Origin: Thiothrix eikelboomii
GTDB taxonomy: Bacteria; Pseudomonadota; Gammaproteobacteria; Thiotrichales; Thiotrichaceae
Assembly (NCBI RefSeq): GCF_900167255.1
Contig: NZ_FUYB01000014.1
Coordinates: 45,230-109,229, forward strand
DNA: 64,000 nucleotides
Reading direction: 5' to 3'
The notes under the pieces are model-generated. The model made no database searches. It saw only the letters and a list, made by a program, of their open reading frames with translations, and was not told the origin of the DNA. Position numbers and translations under genes: made by a program. Shown here piece after piece: positions 48,969-56,357 of the stretch (position 1 is the stretch's first letter; every line of letters starts with the position of its first letter).

Positions 48969-49017
48969 TTGCGAAGAAATTGCTTTTTCCGTTAACTGTT
49001 TTGAAGTGGGTCGGCAT

Positions 49018-49043
49018 AAAAAAACCGGAACAATGTCCGGTTT
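49018..49043 (-). terminator. Intrinsic terminator of the primase-helicase transcript
   Basis: On the reverse strand AAACCGGA (49022-49029 as given on plus) pairs with TCCGGTTT (49036-49043), followed by a run of seven T. The CCGGACA-type core recurs at 59493 and 62361. Confidence 0.8.
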
Positions 49044-49070
49044 CTGGTGGCTGAAATGAGCTTGAAACAA

Positions 49071-51692
49071 CTAAGCCGCGATAGCCTGCCCTCCTATACC
49101 TGTACTCTGCTTGGTGAACACAAAGCATTTCACCGTTTTATTTTTGATCTTGGACAAAGTGGGATAATTCGCTTCTATCAATTTATAGCGTTTACTTTGC
49201 TTCAGCACTTGCCGAAGATGAGGAAGGTCTAGTGGTTTTAGCCTGTGTTCTGCCAGCTGCTGCACAAAGTCTAAAAGACTAATAGCAATGCGGGTTTCAT
49301 CGCGGGAATGATTCACTCGACAACCTAATTCATCCTCTAAGTAGTGGTACATCTCCCAGAACTCAGCGACTAAGGGGTTATCCCCATCAAGGCACTGGTG
49401 GCGCTCTGCACAGCCTTGAATTAAATAAGCATCCAAGGCGGCTAAATCCGACGTGCCCAAGCCGCCTAAAATACCGATTGACTGTAAAGCATGCGCCATT
49501 GCCATGATTTGCGCGTGATTGTGGCGTAAGCGTTGATTCGATAACCCGCCTTCATTTTCCAAGCGCTCTAAGCACGTTTGATAATGGGCTTGATAGCTGG
49601 CTAAGAGCGGCTTTTCTTGGGTAATGCAGGCGGTCATGAAACCGTTAATATGCGTCATCTCCAAGCGCTGCAAGCGTTGAGCGGCTTGTTGACCCTGATC
49701 ACTAAAATGAGACTTGTCCCAATGAATTTGTACAATCCGCTCCATCACTGCAGGTTCTGAATCAATCGCGGCATTTTGGGCAAGAATTAATACCCCTCTG
49801 AACGGTGGCTCATGGGTTTCAATCCCGTTATTTTTCGGCGATGTACCCCGCATTCCTCGGCCATTGTATAAGGGTTTGGCTTCGTTCAAGTCGAAGGTAC
49901 GGCGCTGGTGGCCGGATTCGGATTTGCTGGGGTCGCCTTCAATCGCCACTAAGGGCATGTTGGCCAACTGTGCCAAGGAGCGCCAGCGGTTGGAGTGGGT
50001 CGCTTTGGCTAAATCCAAGCCTTCATAGCCTTCTCTTCCCGTTAATTTCCACAAGAAGGTTAAAACGCTGGTTTTACCTGAACCCGGTGGCCCACAGAGT
50101 TCTAGGAAAGGATAAGACTCTTGTTGCTGACGGATTTGCTGCACCAAGAACGAACCCGCCCAATAGGCCAGAATAGCTAAACCTTTGGCACCATAGGCGG
50201 TCTTGTAATCCTCTAGCCATAATCCGGGTCGGTGGGAATCGGTAGGGTCGCCAATCGTAACCGTATCTTGCCGGAACGTGGTTTTAACTTTGCGGCCATC
50301 CGGTAAATCAAAGAAGTCATCTTCATTCACACGATATAAACGGCCATTGAATACCGCATGTTTTGGGAATAACCAGCCGTTCAACTCACTGGTATAGCCT
50401 AAAAAGTTGATGGTATTGACCTCTGGCATAGTCTCACCTTCTGGAAACCAATAGGCTTTTTGGTGTTGCTCCAGTTGCTTGGTGCTACCTGTGAACATTA
50501 AACCCGCGCCTACATCCATCAGGCGGTCTTTGAATTTAGGCGCTGCCCCCAAGGTAGAGGATGTGAACACATCTTTGTAGACTTGGGGTCGTTGGCCGTC
50601 CTGACTAGGACGGGTCACGCTCAAGTAATAAGAGCTATCACCGCTTAAAGTATCTTTTTGGAAGTACAGGAATTCAGGCTTGCAGTTGGCAATATTTTCT
50701 AACTGAATCGGGTTGTCTTCGTCTTTGTCGCTGTACTTGGCCGCATACAGTTGATTCGCAAACTCAAAGGTGAAGCGGTGCTTCTTGGTGTGCTCAACAA
50801 TCTCTAAGGCTTTACGGGTGGCACTGCTAGCGGTGAGTAAGCGCCCAGTATAGAACCATTCACTGAGCTTCTCGCGGGGAATCGTGCCTCCACAAGCTTT
50901 TAATAGATCGTTCCAGTCGCATTTTTGGCGATCCGGTGCGGTGCAAGCTTCGGCGTGTTCATGTAAAGCCTGTAATTTGCGCACAAATTCCCGCGTATAG
51001 CGTTGGCCTGCTGGGTCATTGTCTAAAGCCACGACCCAATGAATGCCCTTGCCTACATAGGCTTGTAGCGACTTTTCCGGCCAATTATTGCAGCTCATCA
51101 GTGCCACGGCTTTGAAACCGGACTGAATCAGCGAGAGTGCATCTATAATGCCTTCGACTAAAAAGACCTGCTTACCCGATTCAGGGAGAAAGTCGTGGGC
51201 TTGCCACCATAAGCCCTTATAACTACCGTTAAAATGTGCTTTTTTCGGCTTGTCGGCCATGTCAATCACTTGAATGAAGCGTTCCCAGTACACGCTTTTT
51301 TCGGCATTGAGGTAGAAGCGCACGGTTTCAGTGCCTTTCGGCTCACGTATCGCTTCGCGCTCATAGCGTTGGCCTTGGACAAACTCACGGGCAAACAAGG
51401 CGGGGTCGAGGCCACGGCTTTTTAAGTAAGCTTTAGCGGTGGCGTGGGGGTCGGCCTTGGTAGCTGGGTGCAACTCGTGCAAAGGTTGGTATAAATCAGG
51501 ATAGAGGTCACGGGTTTTCATGCCCCAATTGCATTTGGTTTCCCGCCCACATTTTAGATGATGGGGTTCGCTGGCACTGATAAACAGCTCTTTTTTGCCA
51601 CATTCAGGGCAACGGCCTTCACGTAGATAGTCGCCTTTGTGTTTCAGGCCATAATCGGCTTGCAGGCGTTGAATTATTTTTTCAGCTTGCAT
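49071..51692 (-). CDS. Primase-helicase replication protein (Zn finger, TOPRIM, DUF927-like ATPase)
   Basis: The 873-residue protein starts with a DnaG-like zinc ribbon (Cys28, 31, 48, 54). A TOPRIM domain follows, with the catalytic Glu at 180 (FLVEGIIDAL) and the DxD at 224-226 (VALDNDPAG). The second half has a P-loop (CGPPGSGKTS, near 560) and a Walker B-like VAIEGDPS, as in DUF927-type helicases of P4-like and phage-inducible elements. It should initiate replication of the excised element at the iterons downstream. Six HTH, membrane and small genes stand upstream on the same strand. Confidence 0.85.
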   Translation of the reverse strand: MQAEKIIQRLQADYGLKHKGDYLREGRCPECGKKELFISASEPHHLKCGRETKCNWGMKTRDLYPDLYQPLHELHPATKADPHATAKAYLKSRGLDPALFAREFVQGQRYEREAIREPKGTETVRFYLNAEKSVYWERFIQVIDMADKPKKAHFNGSYKGLWWQAHDFLPESGKQVFLVEGIIDALSLIQSGFKAVALMSCNNWPEKSLQAYVGKGIHWVVALDNDPAGQRYTREFVRKLQALHEHAEACTAPDRQKCDWNDLLKACGGTIPREKLSEWFYTGRLLTASSATRKALEIVEHTKKHRFTFEFANQLYAAKYSDKDEDNPIQLENIANCKPEFLYFQKDTLSGDSSYYLSVTRPSQDGQRPQVYKDVFTSSTLGAAPKFKDRLMDVGAGLMFTGSTKQLEQHQKAYWFPEGETMPEVNTINFLGYTSELNGWLFPKHAVFNGRLYRVNEDDFFDLPDGRKVKTTFRQDTVTIGDPTDSHRPGLWLEDYKTAYGAKGLAILAYWAGSFLVQQIRQQQESYPFLELCGPPGSGKTSVLTFLWKLTGREGYEGLDLAKATHSNRWRSLAQLANMPLVAIEGDPSKSESGHQRRTFDLNEAKPLYNGRGMRGTSPKNNGIETHEPPFRGVLILAQNAAIDSEPAVMERIVQIHWDKSHFSDQGQQAAQRLQRLEMTHINGFMTACITQEKPLLASYQAHYQTCLERLENEGGLSNQRLRHNHAQIMAMAHALQSIGILGGLGTSDLAALDAYLIQGCAERHQCLDGDNPLVAEFWEMYHYLEDELGCRVNHSRDETRIAISLLDFVQQLAEHRLKPLDLPHLRQVLKQSKRYKLIEANYPTLSKIKNKTVKCFVFTKQSTGIGGQAIAA

Positions 51693-51797
51693 GCTTCACC
51701 TCGACTTTAATCAGTGCACTTGTCGGAAAATCCGCAAAAGAGAGGTGAAAAAATAGCGCAGTTGCTGTATAGTTTAGATTCAATGTATTTGATTTAG

Positions 51798-51830
51798 AGC
51801 CTTGATTGTTTCCAGCAATCAGGGCTTTTT
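51798..51830 (+). terminator. Plus-strand intrinsic terminator antisense to the primase leader
   Basis: AGCCTTGATTG (51798-51808) pairs with CAATCAGGGCT (51816-51826) with one G-T pair and is followed by TTTTT. No plus-strand gene ends here. TATAGT at about 51767 could be a -10 box, so a short antisense RNA of about 50 bases is possible. Confidence 0.45.
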
Positions 51831-51838
51831 CGTTTCTA

Positions 51839-52120
51839 CTATTCATGCTCCTTATCCTTTGGTGTATTTGTCCACCACTGATCAATGCCTTGTTCTGACC
51901 ATCTCACTGTGCGCCCTTTGCGGTTAGGTTGGGGTAGTATGCCATCGTTCAGCCAACGATAAACGGTCGTGCGATGCACTCCTAACTTATCAGCGACTTG
52001 ATCCGCGCTCAGGAAACGATCTTGTAAGGGTAAATCAGCCTTACTATGGCGCTGTTGGTTGCGCCATTGCTGTATATCCAAGACCTTGAATGGTTCTATT
52101 CCCCTGTTTGTACTATTCAT
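51839..52120 (-). CDS. AlpA/excisionase-like helix-turn-helix protein
   Basis: The 93-residue protein contains one MerR/AlpA-type helix-turn-helix at about 40-80 (LSADQVADKLGVHRTTVYRWLNDGILPQPNRKGRTVRWSEQGIDQWW). Such proteins regulate or direct excision of P4-like elements. It stands upstream of the primase gene, with a hairpin between. Confidence 0.8.
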   Translation of the reverse strand: MNSTNRGIEPFKVLDIQQWRNQQRHSKADLPLQDRFLSADQVADKLGVHRTTVYRWLNDGILPQPNRKGRTVRWSEQGIDQWWTNTPKDKEHE

Positions 52121-52182
52121 CAGTTTTACCTCTTTTGGGTTGAAAAGAGGGCAAGGCGAACCCTGCCCCGGTATGTTTAAAG

Positions 52183-52368
52183 TTAGGCTGCGACCTCCAA
52201 GCGCTGTTTAACTGCCTTGTCAATGTCTGCCCCTTGGGGCAGCTCTAAGACTTGGTGGAGACTCCCAAAGGCGTTGATGCTATCCATCAACTCAGCCTCT
52301 TCCTTATCGGTGATCCAATAACCATCCAGCCAGTAGTAGACGGTGAGTTTTTCGTTTATTTCGTTCAT
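52183..52368 (-). CDS. Hypothetical small protein
   Basis: This 61-residue protein (NEINEKLTVYYWLDGYWITDKEEAELMDSI) is unrecognised. It starts 5 bases after the stop of the 511-residue membrane gene and has an acidic N-terminal half. Its place in the run suggests that it is real. Confidence 0.55.
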   Translation of the reverse strand: MNEINEKLTVYYWLDGYWITDKEEAELMDSINAFGSLHQVLELPQGADIDKAVKQRLEVAA

Positions 52369-52372
52369 GCGC

Positions 52373-53908
52373 TTAGCCTCTGATCCATAGATATTTTTTA
52401 CCGCCGTTGCGGTAGTTGGGGTTCTCTTGCATCAAGCCCTCTTTCATCGCTCGGCTAAAGAAAGCCTTGCGCATCAGATCAATGCGTTTGAGGTCATTAG
52501 TTTTTGAGCCAGTCATAGTGGGCGCTATACATTTCTGAATCCATGCGCGGGTAGCATCCACTGACGGCTTGCATAGCCCTTGATTCACCGCCTGCACCCA
52601 AGCGGGATAGAGAGAAACCCCTTCGGAAACCCCGTGCACGGGGTCTATACGGGGTTTGTCATCCATAAGCCCGTGCACAGGGTCTATACGGGGTTCATCA
52701 GCTATGGTTTCCGCTTCGCTCAAAGCAGGACTAGCGAAGGTATCCCGACGCGCTTTAAAGCTTCCAAAATCAGGCAAGGAAAGCTGTTCTTCCTGAGTGC
52801 CTAAGGAGGGTTTCGGTAGCGTTGACTTAGCAACCGTTGGAAAGGTGAAACCTATCGGATGATGCGCCTTGGTTTCCGGTTCGCCTTGCGCTTGGTACTT
52901 GAACAGCACAGGCTTACTTGCTCCCTGTGCCGTATTCGGGCGAGTAGACGGAAAACCAAAACCCATCGGTTGCTTAGTCGGCTCAGTGATGGGCTGTACT
53001 GTAGCCAAGGCAGAAGGAAGGACAGGTTCAGGCTGTTCACTGTATTTAGCGAGTGCTAGCTCCAAATCCTCAATCGCGGCCATTGATGCGCCATGACTTT
53101 TACTCAGGAAGTGATGCAGGATTTCAAAGCAGACCGCGACGAAGAGGGTAATGAGCACCACCGCTGTTTTGAGGTAGTCCTTATAATCGCCCGATTCACC
53201 CGCTAAGACCCGCGCAAGGGTGAGGATGACCGGATTATAAGACTGTGCCTTGAGTTCGTCTTGGCGCGCATATTTAAGCTTATCGCGCTCGATGTTGGCC
53301 TGAGCTTGAGCGTGATTCGCCGATTGTTCAGAGCTTTTCAAGGCGTTGACTTTAGCCCGATCCCCGTCACAGTGCTTTTCCTTGCCGAGTTTCAAATTCG
53401 CTTCACAGCGTGCCAGCTTTTGCTCTGCATTGGCGATGGACGTAATCAAACCCGTATTCATGGCACTGGCCGGGGTGGATTCCGTGTTCAAGGTCGCTTG
53501 ATAGGCGCTATTGCGCTCCACCAAGACACTGGCTTTCACATCCTGATTGGCTGAGCTGGAAAAGAACTCAGCGAAGAGGGCAAAACCAATCACCGTACTC
53601 ACGACTAAAGCCACACTGCCAAAGAAGCCGAAATGCAGATAGGCATGGTGTTTGACCCAACTCAGAAACAAGGCCATGAGCACCACAATCGCTACGGTGA
53701 AGACAAAACCGAAGATTGAGGCTGCATCTTTGAAGTAAGCGCTCCATGAAAGCGCATCCCCCAGATAGAGATGCTGGTTGAACAAGAGATAGAGCAAGAA
53801 GGTGAGCAGGAAGCCCAATTTCAACAGCAGCAAGCCGCGCTGTTCATGCGCTTGGTGTTGTTCAAGCTTGCGGTGCATCAAGTCTAATTGTGTGTCTTTG
53901 ACGGTCAT
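52373..53908 (-). CDS. Four-helix membrane protein with cytosolic repeats, unknown
   Basis: The 511-residue protein has three hydrophobic helices in residues 25-120, a soluble helical region with Lys/Ala/Gln (about 130-225), a fourth helix (LKTAVVLITLFVAVCFEILHHFL) and a Pro-rich tail. The tail carries repeats: PMGFGFPS and PIGFTFPT, and RIDPVHG twice. The last 80 residues (YPAWVQAVNQGLCKPSVDATRAWIQKCI) look like a compact helical domain. No function is recognised; topology recalls mobile-element entry-exclusion or envelope proteins, which is speculation. GGAGG precedes the ATG. Confidence 0.7.
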   Translation of the reverse strand: MTVKDTQLDLMHRKLEQHQAHEQRGLLLLKLGFLLTFLLYLLFNQHLYLGDALSWSAYFKDAASIFGFVFTVAIVVLMALFLSWVKHHAYLHFGFFGSVALVVSTVIGFALFAEFFSSSANQDVKASVLVERNSAYQATLNTESTPASAMNTGLITSIANAEQKLARCEANLKLGKEKHCDGDRAKVNALKSSEQSANHAQAQANIERDKLKYARQDELKAQSYNPVILTLARVLAGESGDYKDYLKTAVVLITLFVAVCFEILHHFLSKSHGASMAAIEDLELALAKYSEQPEPVLPSALATVQPITEPTKQPMGFGFPSTRPNTAQGASKPVLFKYQAQGEPETKAHHPIGFTFPTVAKSTLPKPSLGTQEEQLSLPDFGSFKARRDTFASPALSEAETIADEPRIDPVHGLMDDKPRIDPVHGVSEGVSLYPAWVQAVNQGLCKPSVDATRAWIQKCIAPTMTGSKTNDLKRIDLMRKAFFSRAMKEGLMQENPNYRNGGKKYLWIRG

Positions 53909-53918
53909 GGTGTGCCTC

Positions 53919-54173
53919 CTAAATCAACAGTGCGTTGAAGAGGGCGCTGACGAGCGCCAAGAAACCGAAGCCTTGGTGCAGGTCAAAGAACCACAGCACA
54001 AACAGCAGGCTGAATAGGCACAAGGGCAGATGCAGCCCGGCAAACACGAGGGCGACAAAAACACCATAGCTTTGAGCAATTAGCACGATTTTCAGCACAG
54101 CGAAGACAAACGCACCTAGCGCCGTGAGTTTGACCGCATGGGGTAGGTAATGGGTGAGGGTAGAGGTATTCAT
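53919..54173 (-). CDS. Small membrane protein
   Basis: The 84-residue protein has three hydrophobic stretches (VKLTALGAFVFAVLKIVLIA, FVALVFAGLHLPLCLFSLLFVLWF, FGFLALVSALFNALLI). It overlaps the next upstream gene by 4 bases and lies 10 bases before the 511-residue membrane gene. The two may form one complex. Confidence 0.6.
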   Translation of the reverse strand: MNTSTLTHYLPHAVKLTALGAFVFAVLKIVLIAQSYGVFVALVFAGLHLPLCLFSLLFVLWFFDLHQGFGFLALVSALFNALLI

Positions 54174-54418
54174 ACTTTCCCCCCTTGCTCGAAATAGCCG
54201 CCGTGCTGATTACGGTAAGCGGTATGCAAGGCGAGAACATCCGCGTGCAGCCATTGGCAAAGGCGCTCGGTGACACTGAGCATTAAACCCGCTTGATTAT
54301 CGAGGCTGCATAGTTCATGCATGGACGTTAGCACGGCTTCGATTTCTGCAATCTTGCATGAGAGATCATCAAAGGAACTAAGATTGATGGTCTTAATCGG
54401 GGATTCGTAGATCAACAT
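54170..54418 (-). CDS. Hypothetical small soluble protein
   Basis: This 82-residue protein (SFDDLSCKIAEIEAVLTSMHELCSL) is predicted helical, with no recognised domain. It overlaps its neighbours by 4 bases downstream and 7 upstream. Confidence 0.55.
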   Translation of the reverse strand: MLIYESPIKTINLSSFDDLSCKIAEIEAVLTSMHELCSLDNQAGLMLSVTERLCQWLHADVLALHTAYRNQHGGYFEQGGKV

Positions 54419-54600
54419 GCTTGACCTCCTTGGCCGTGACGGCGAGGGCGGGATTCAGTCAAGAGGTTTTGTTTCTTGATCCATTGCATCCACAGATGAG
54501 CACGTAGCCCATTCACGCGGTCAGGTTCGGCATGGCTTAAACGTTGGCTGATGCGCTGTTGTGCCTGTTGCAGCTTTTGGTCAAAAGTGTGAGCTTTCAT
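54412..54600 (-). CDS. Hypothetical small basic protein
   Basis: The 62-residue protein is basic and Gln-rich (FDQKLQQAQQRISQRLSHAEPDRVNGLRAHLWMQWI), helical, and unrecognised. It overlaps genes on both sides. Confidence 0.5.
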   Translation of the reverse strand: MKAHTFDQKLQQAQQRISQRLSHAEPDRVNGLRAHLWMQWIKKQNLLTESRPRRHGQGGQAC

Positions 54601-54788
54601 GCTTGCACCTCCGCAACTTCGCTAGCTTCTAGTTCATCTAAGCAGGCATCACAAACATGCTCATATTGTGCAAAAGGGACGTGATAACTGTTTAGCTCAC
54701 GTTGTGTCATCGCGCCATGCTTGAGGATACGGACTTCTTCTTCAGCCTCGCAGCAATCGCAAATTAACGTATAGAAATGCTCGATCAT
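54597..54788 (-). CDS. Small zinc-ribbon-like protein
   Basis: This protein of 63 residues has CDCCEAEE near the N-terminus and CDACLDELE near the C-terminus, a likely four-Cys zinc site. ATG at 54788 has a strong GGAGGTG upstream, which lies inside the end of the preceding gene, giving a 47-base overlap. Function unknown. Confidence 0.6.
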   Translation of the reverse strand: MIEHFYTLICDCCEAEEEVRILKHGAMTQRELNSYHVPFAQYEHVCDACLDELEASEVAEVQA

Positions 54789-55119
54789 ACCTGCACCTCC
54801 CATTTGCACGGCTATTCAAGCCCAATTGCTTGCACCACACGGTAATGGTTTCGCGGTGAATGCCCATTAAGCGGGAGACTTCGGACAAATTGCCTTTGGC
54901 TTCCGCAAAGAACAGGGGAAGGATAGCTTGATGGAAGGCGTTTAAGAGTTGTGCGTAGGCTTGACCTTTGCCCTTGGTGGCTTTGTCAGCTTGCGCTTGC
55001 TGGAGTGCATCTAGATAGGTTTGCAAGGGGAGAAGGCAGGCTGTGCCCGTCGATTCAGGGTGGTAGCCCTTCGCCAAGAGTGCAGGCACACCGATAGCGG
55101 GTGTTTGCGTGTTTTGCAT
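54742..55119 (-). CDS. Fis-type helix-turn-helix regulator
   Basis: ATG at 55119 gives 125 residues. The C-terminal 60 hold a Fis-like helix-turn-helix (AILPLFFAEAKGNLSEVSRLMGIHRETITVWCKQLGL). The N-terminal part is a short helical region. The frame runs open up to 55449, but that stretch contains an intrinsic terminator and a copy of the leader repeat, so it is more likely untranslated. It heads the overlapping small-gene run. Confidence 0.7.
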   Translation of the reverse strand: MQNTQTPAIGVPALLAKGYHPESTGTACLLPLQTYLDALQQAQADKATKGKGQAYAQLLNAFHQAILPLFFAEAKGNLSEVSRLMGIHRETITVWCKQLGLNSRANGRCRYDRAFLYVNLRLLRG

Positions 55120-55480
55120 CGCGTTATTCTCTTGTGTTTGTTTGAAGTGTTGGCAGTTATTAAGCTGCCGGGAGCCTTCAAGCGTACACAAGGTAACGCT
55201 GCAAGTATTGCCGCGAAGCGGTGTTGTATTCCTTGCTACTCCCGACAATTCGATAGAATCGCTTAGTGTAGCGGAAATAGAAAAACCGCTCATAGGCGGT
55301 TCAGTGTTCTTTACATTGCCGCCTTGTGTTTGCTTGAAGTTGTGCCGAGTGTGTTCACTCGGTACGTGTTTAAGGCTAGCAAGTGACGGTTTATCCGTCA
55401 AGGGGAGATTGGCGGATTTTTCGGAATTGCTATATTCGTTTGAACACATATAATCACACCTTGTAAGTTCTAAAAATTAT
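55120..55480 (-). promoter_or_regulatory. Leader region of the small-gene operon with repeats and a terminator
   Basis: An 18-base segment recurs 192 bases apart: CTTGTGTTTGTTTGAAGT (55131-55148) and CTTGTGTTTGCTTGAAGT (55323-55340). Each lies just before a possible start. Between them stands an intrinsic terminator (55281-55301). The layout suggests termination control of the operon, as in P4-like immunity, but this is an inference. Confidence 0.45.
55281..55301 (-). terminator. Intrinsic terminator inside the leader
   Basis: AACCGC (55284-55289) pairs with GCGGTT (55296-55301) and is followed on the reverse strand by five T. It would end transcripts about 160 bases before the Fis-type gene unless read through. 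Confidence 0.65.
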
Positions 55481-55487
55481 TCATATT

Positions 55488-55514
55488 TAAACCCGCTCAA
55501 AAGGCGGGTTTTTT
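55488..55514 (+). terminator. Plus-strand intrinsic terminator
   Basis: AAACCCGC (55489-55496) pairs with GCGGGTTT (55504-55511) and is followed by more T. No plus-strand gene is convincing here; an antisense transcript across the leader is possible. Confidence 0.6.
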
Positions 55515-55766
55515 ATTTAAAAATCTTTTTTATTCTTAAAAAAAACTAAGAATTTTATCAAGCTTATAAAACACCCAAGCATGCATAAGAACTCTTAGAT
55601 GTTTTTATATGCCTTAGTCGTATAACTGATTAATAAACAACAATTTTATAAAAACTTATTTGGATAATAATTTTTTTGGTTTTTGATAAATTCACCTGCC
55701 GTTAAGGTGATTAAGTAATCATTCAATAGTTAATAACCCTTATTTATAGGGGGAATAAGTCTGCAT
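55515..55766. other. AT-rich intergenic region
   Basis: These 250 bases contain no gene. A copy of the AGTTATACGAC motif (reverse orientation, 55617-55627) lies here; other copies are at 58983 and 59102. Confidence 0.5.
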
Positions 55767-56012
55767 CTACTTAATCTCTAACTGTATTTGTTGCTGATAC
55801 TTACGCAGAGTATCTATTCCTAATCCCAGCAATTGCGCTGCACGCCGATAGTTGCCTTGAGTCTCTTGCAAAGCTCTGGTGATGACATCTTTTTTAAACT
55901 GCATCAATAAAGCGGGATACAAGTTCCCATGGTCATACTTAAACACTGAATGCTTAGCCTCCTTAATCGCTATCTCCAGTTGCACTGAATTCAGTAAAAT
56001 GGGGTTATCCAT
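55767..56012 (-). CDS. Fis-family helix-turn-helix protein
   Basis: The 81-residue protein has the NtrC/Fis-type C-terminal motif (FKKDVITRALQETQGNYRRAAQLLGLGIDTLRKYQQQ). It is almost only a DNA-binding domain. It overlaps the next upstream gene by 8 bases, and with that gene follows the capsid-like gene. Probably a local regulator. Confidence 0.8.
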   Translation of the reverse strand: MDNPILLNSVQLEIAIKEAKHSVFKYDHGNLYPALLMQFKKDVITRALQETQGNYRRAAQLLGLGIDTLRKYQQQIQLEIK

Positions 56013-56280
56013 GCGTAGCTTGCTCCTGTTGAATCAAAACCAGCTGATTAGCATGGCTAGCGCCTAAATCATGCTGAAGCGTTTCCCAAATAAAATCGGC
56101 CTCTGCTGCTTCATAGCCTAAAGCTAATAAAGAGCTATGAGCGACTGGCGTTAAGTCACTGAGCTTTAATAAATCAGGACTATGTGAAGTGAAGAGCACG
56201 CTAAAAGGCTTTAGCCATGTAGTCAGCCACCAAGAGGCATTAAATGGACGCTCACCAACGAGTAGGGAAGATGTAATCAT
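56005..56280 (-). CDS. Hypothetical protein downstream of the capsid-like gene
   Basis: This 91-residue protein is unrecognised. It has an aromatic N-terminal half (WWLTTWLKPFSVLF) and an acidic helical C-terminal half. Starts 77 bases after the capsid-like gene stop. A link with the capsid protein is possible only by position. Confidence 0.5.
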   Translation of the reverse strand: MITSSLLVGERPFNASWWLTTWLKPFSVLFTSHSPDLLKLSDLTPVAHSSLLALGYEAAEADFIWETLQHDLGASHANQLVLIQQEQATHG

Positions 56281-56357
56281 TCGCTAATTACCTGCATTAA
56301 TCTTTAAAAAGAGGTGGCTAGAAGCCACCTAAAACCGAGGCAAACTCAAACGCTCAA

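Noticed and set aside
51682..51885. 67-codon ORF between the primase and AlpA-like genes
   Set aside because: It crosses a terminator-like hairpin and overlaps both neighbours; no recognisable domain.
55109..55453. Plus-strand 114-codon ORF opposite the leader region
   Set aside because: Cys-rich and low-complexity, antisense to repeats and a terminator; kept only as part of the leader finding.
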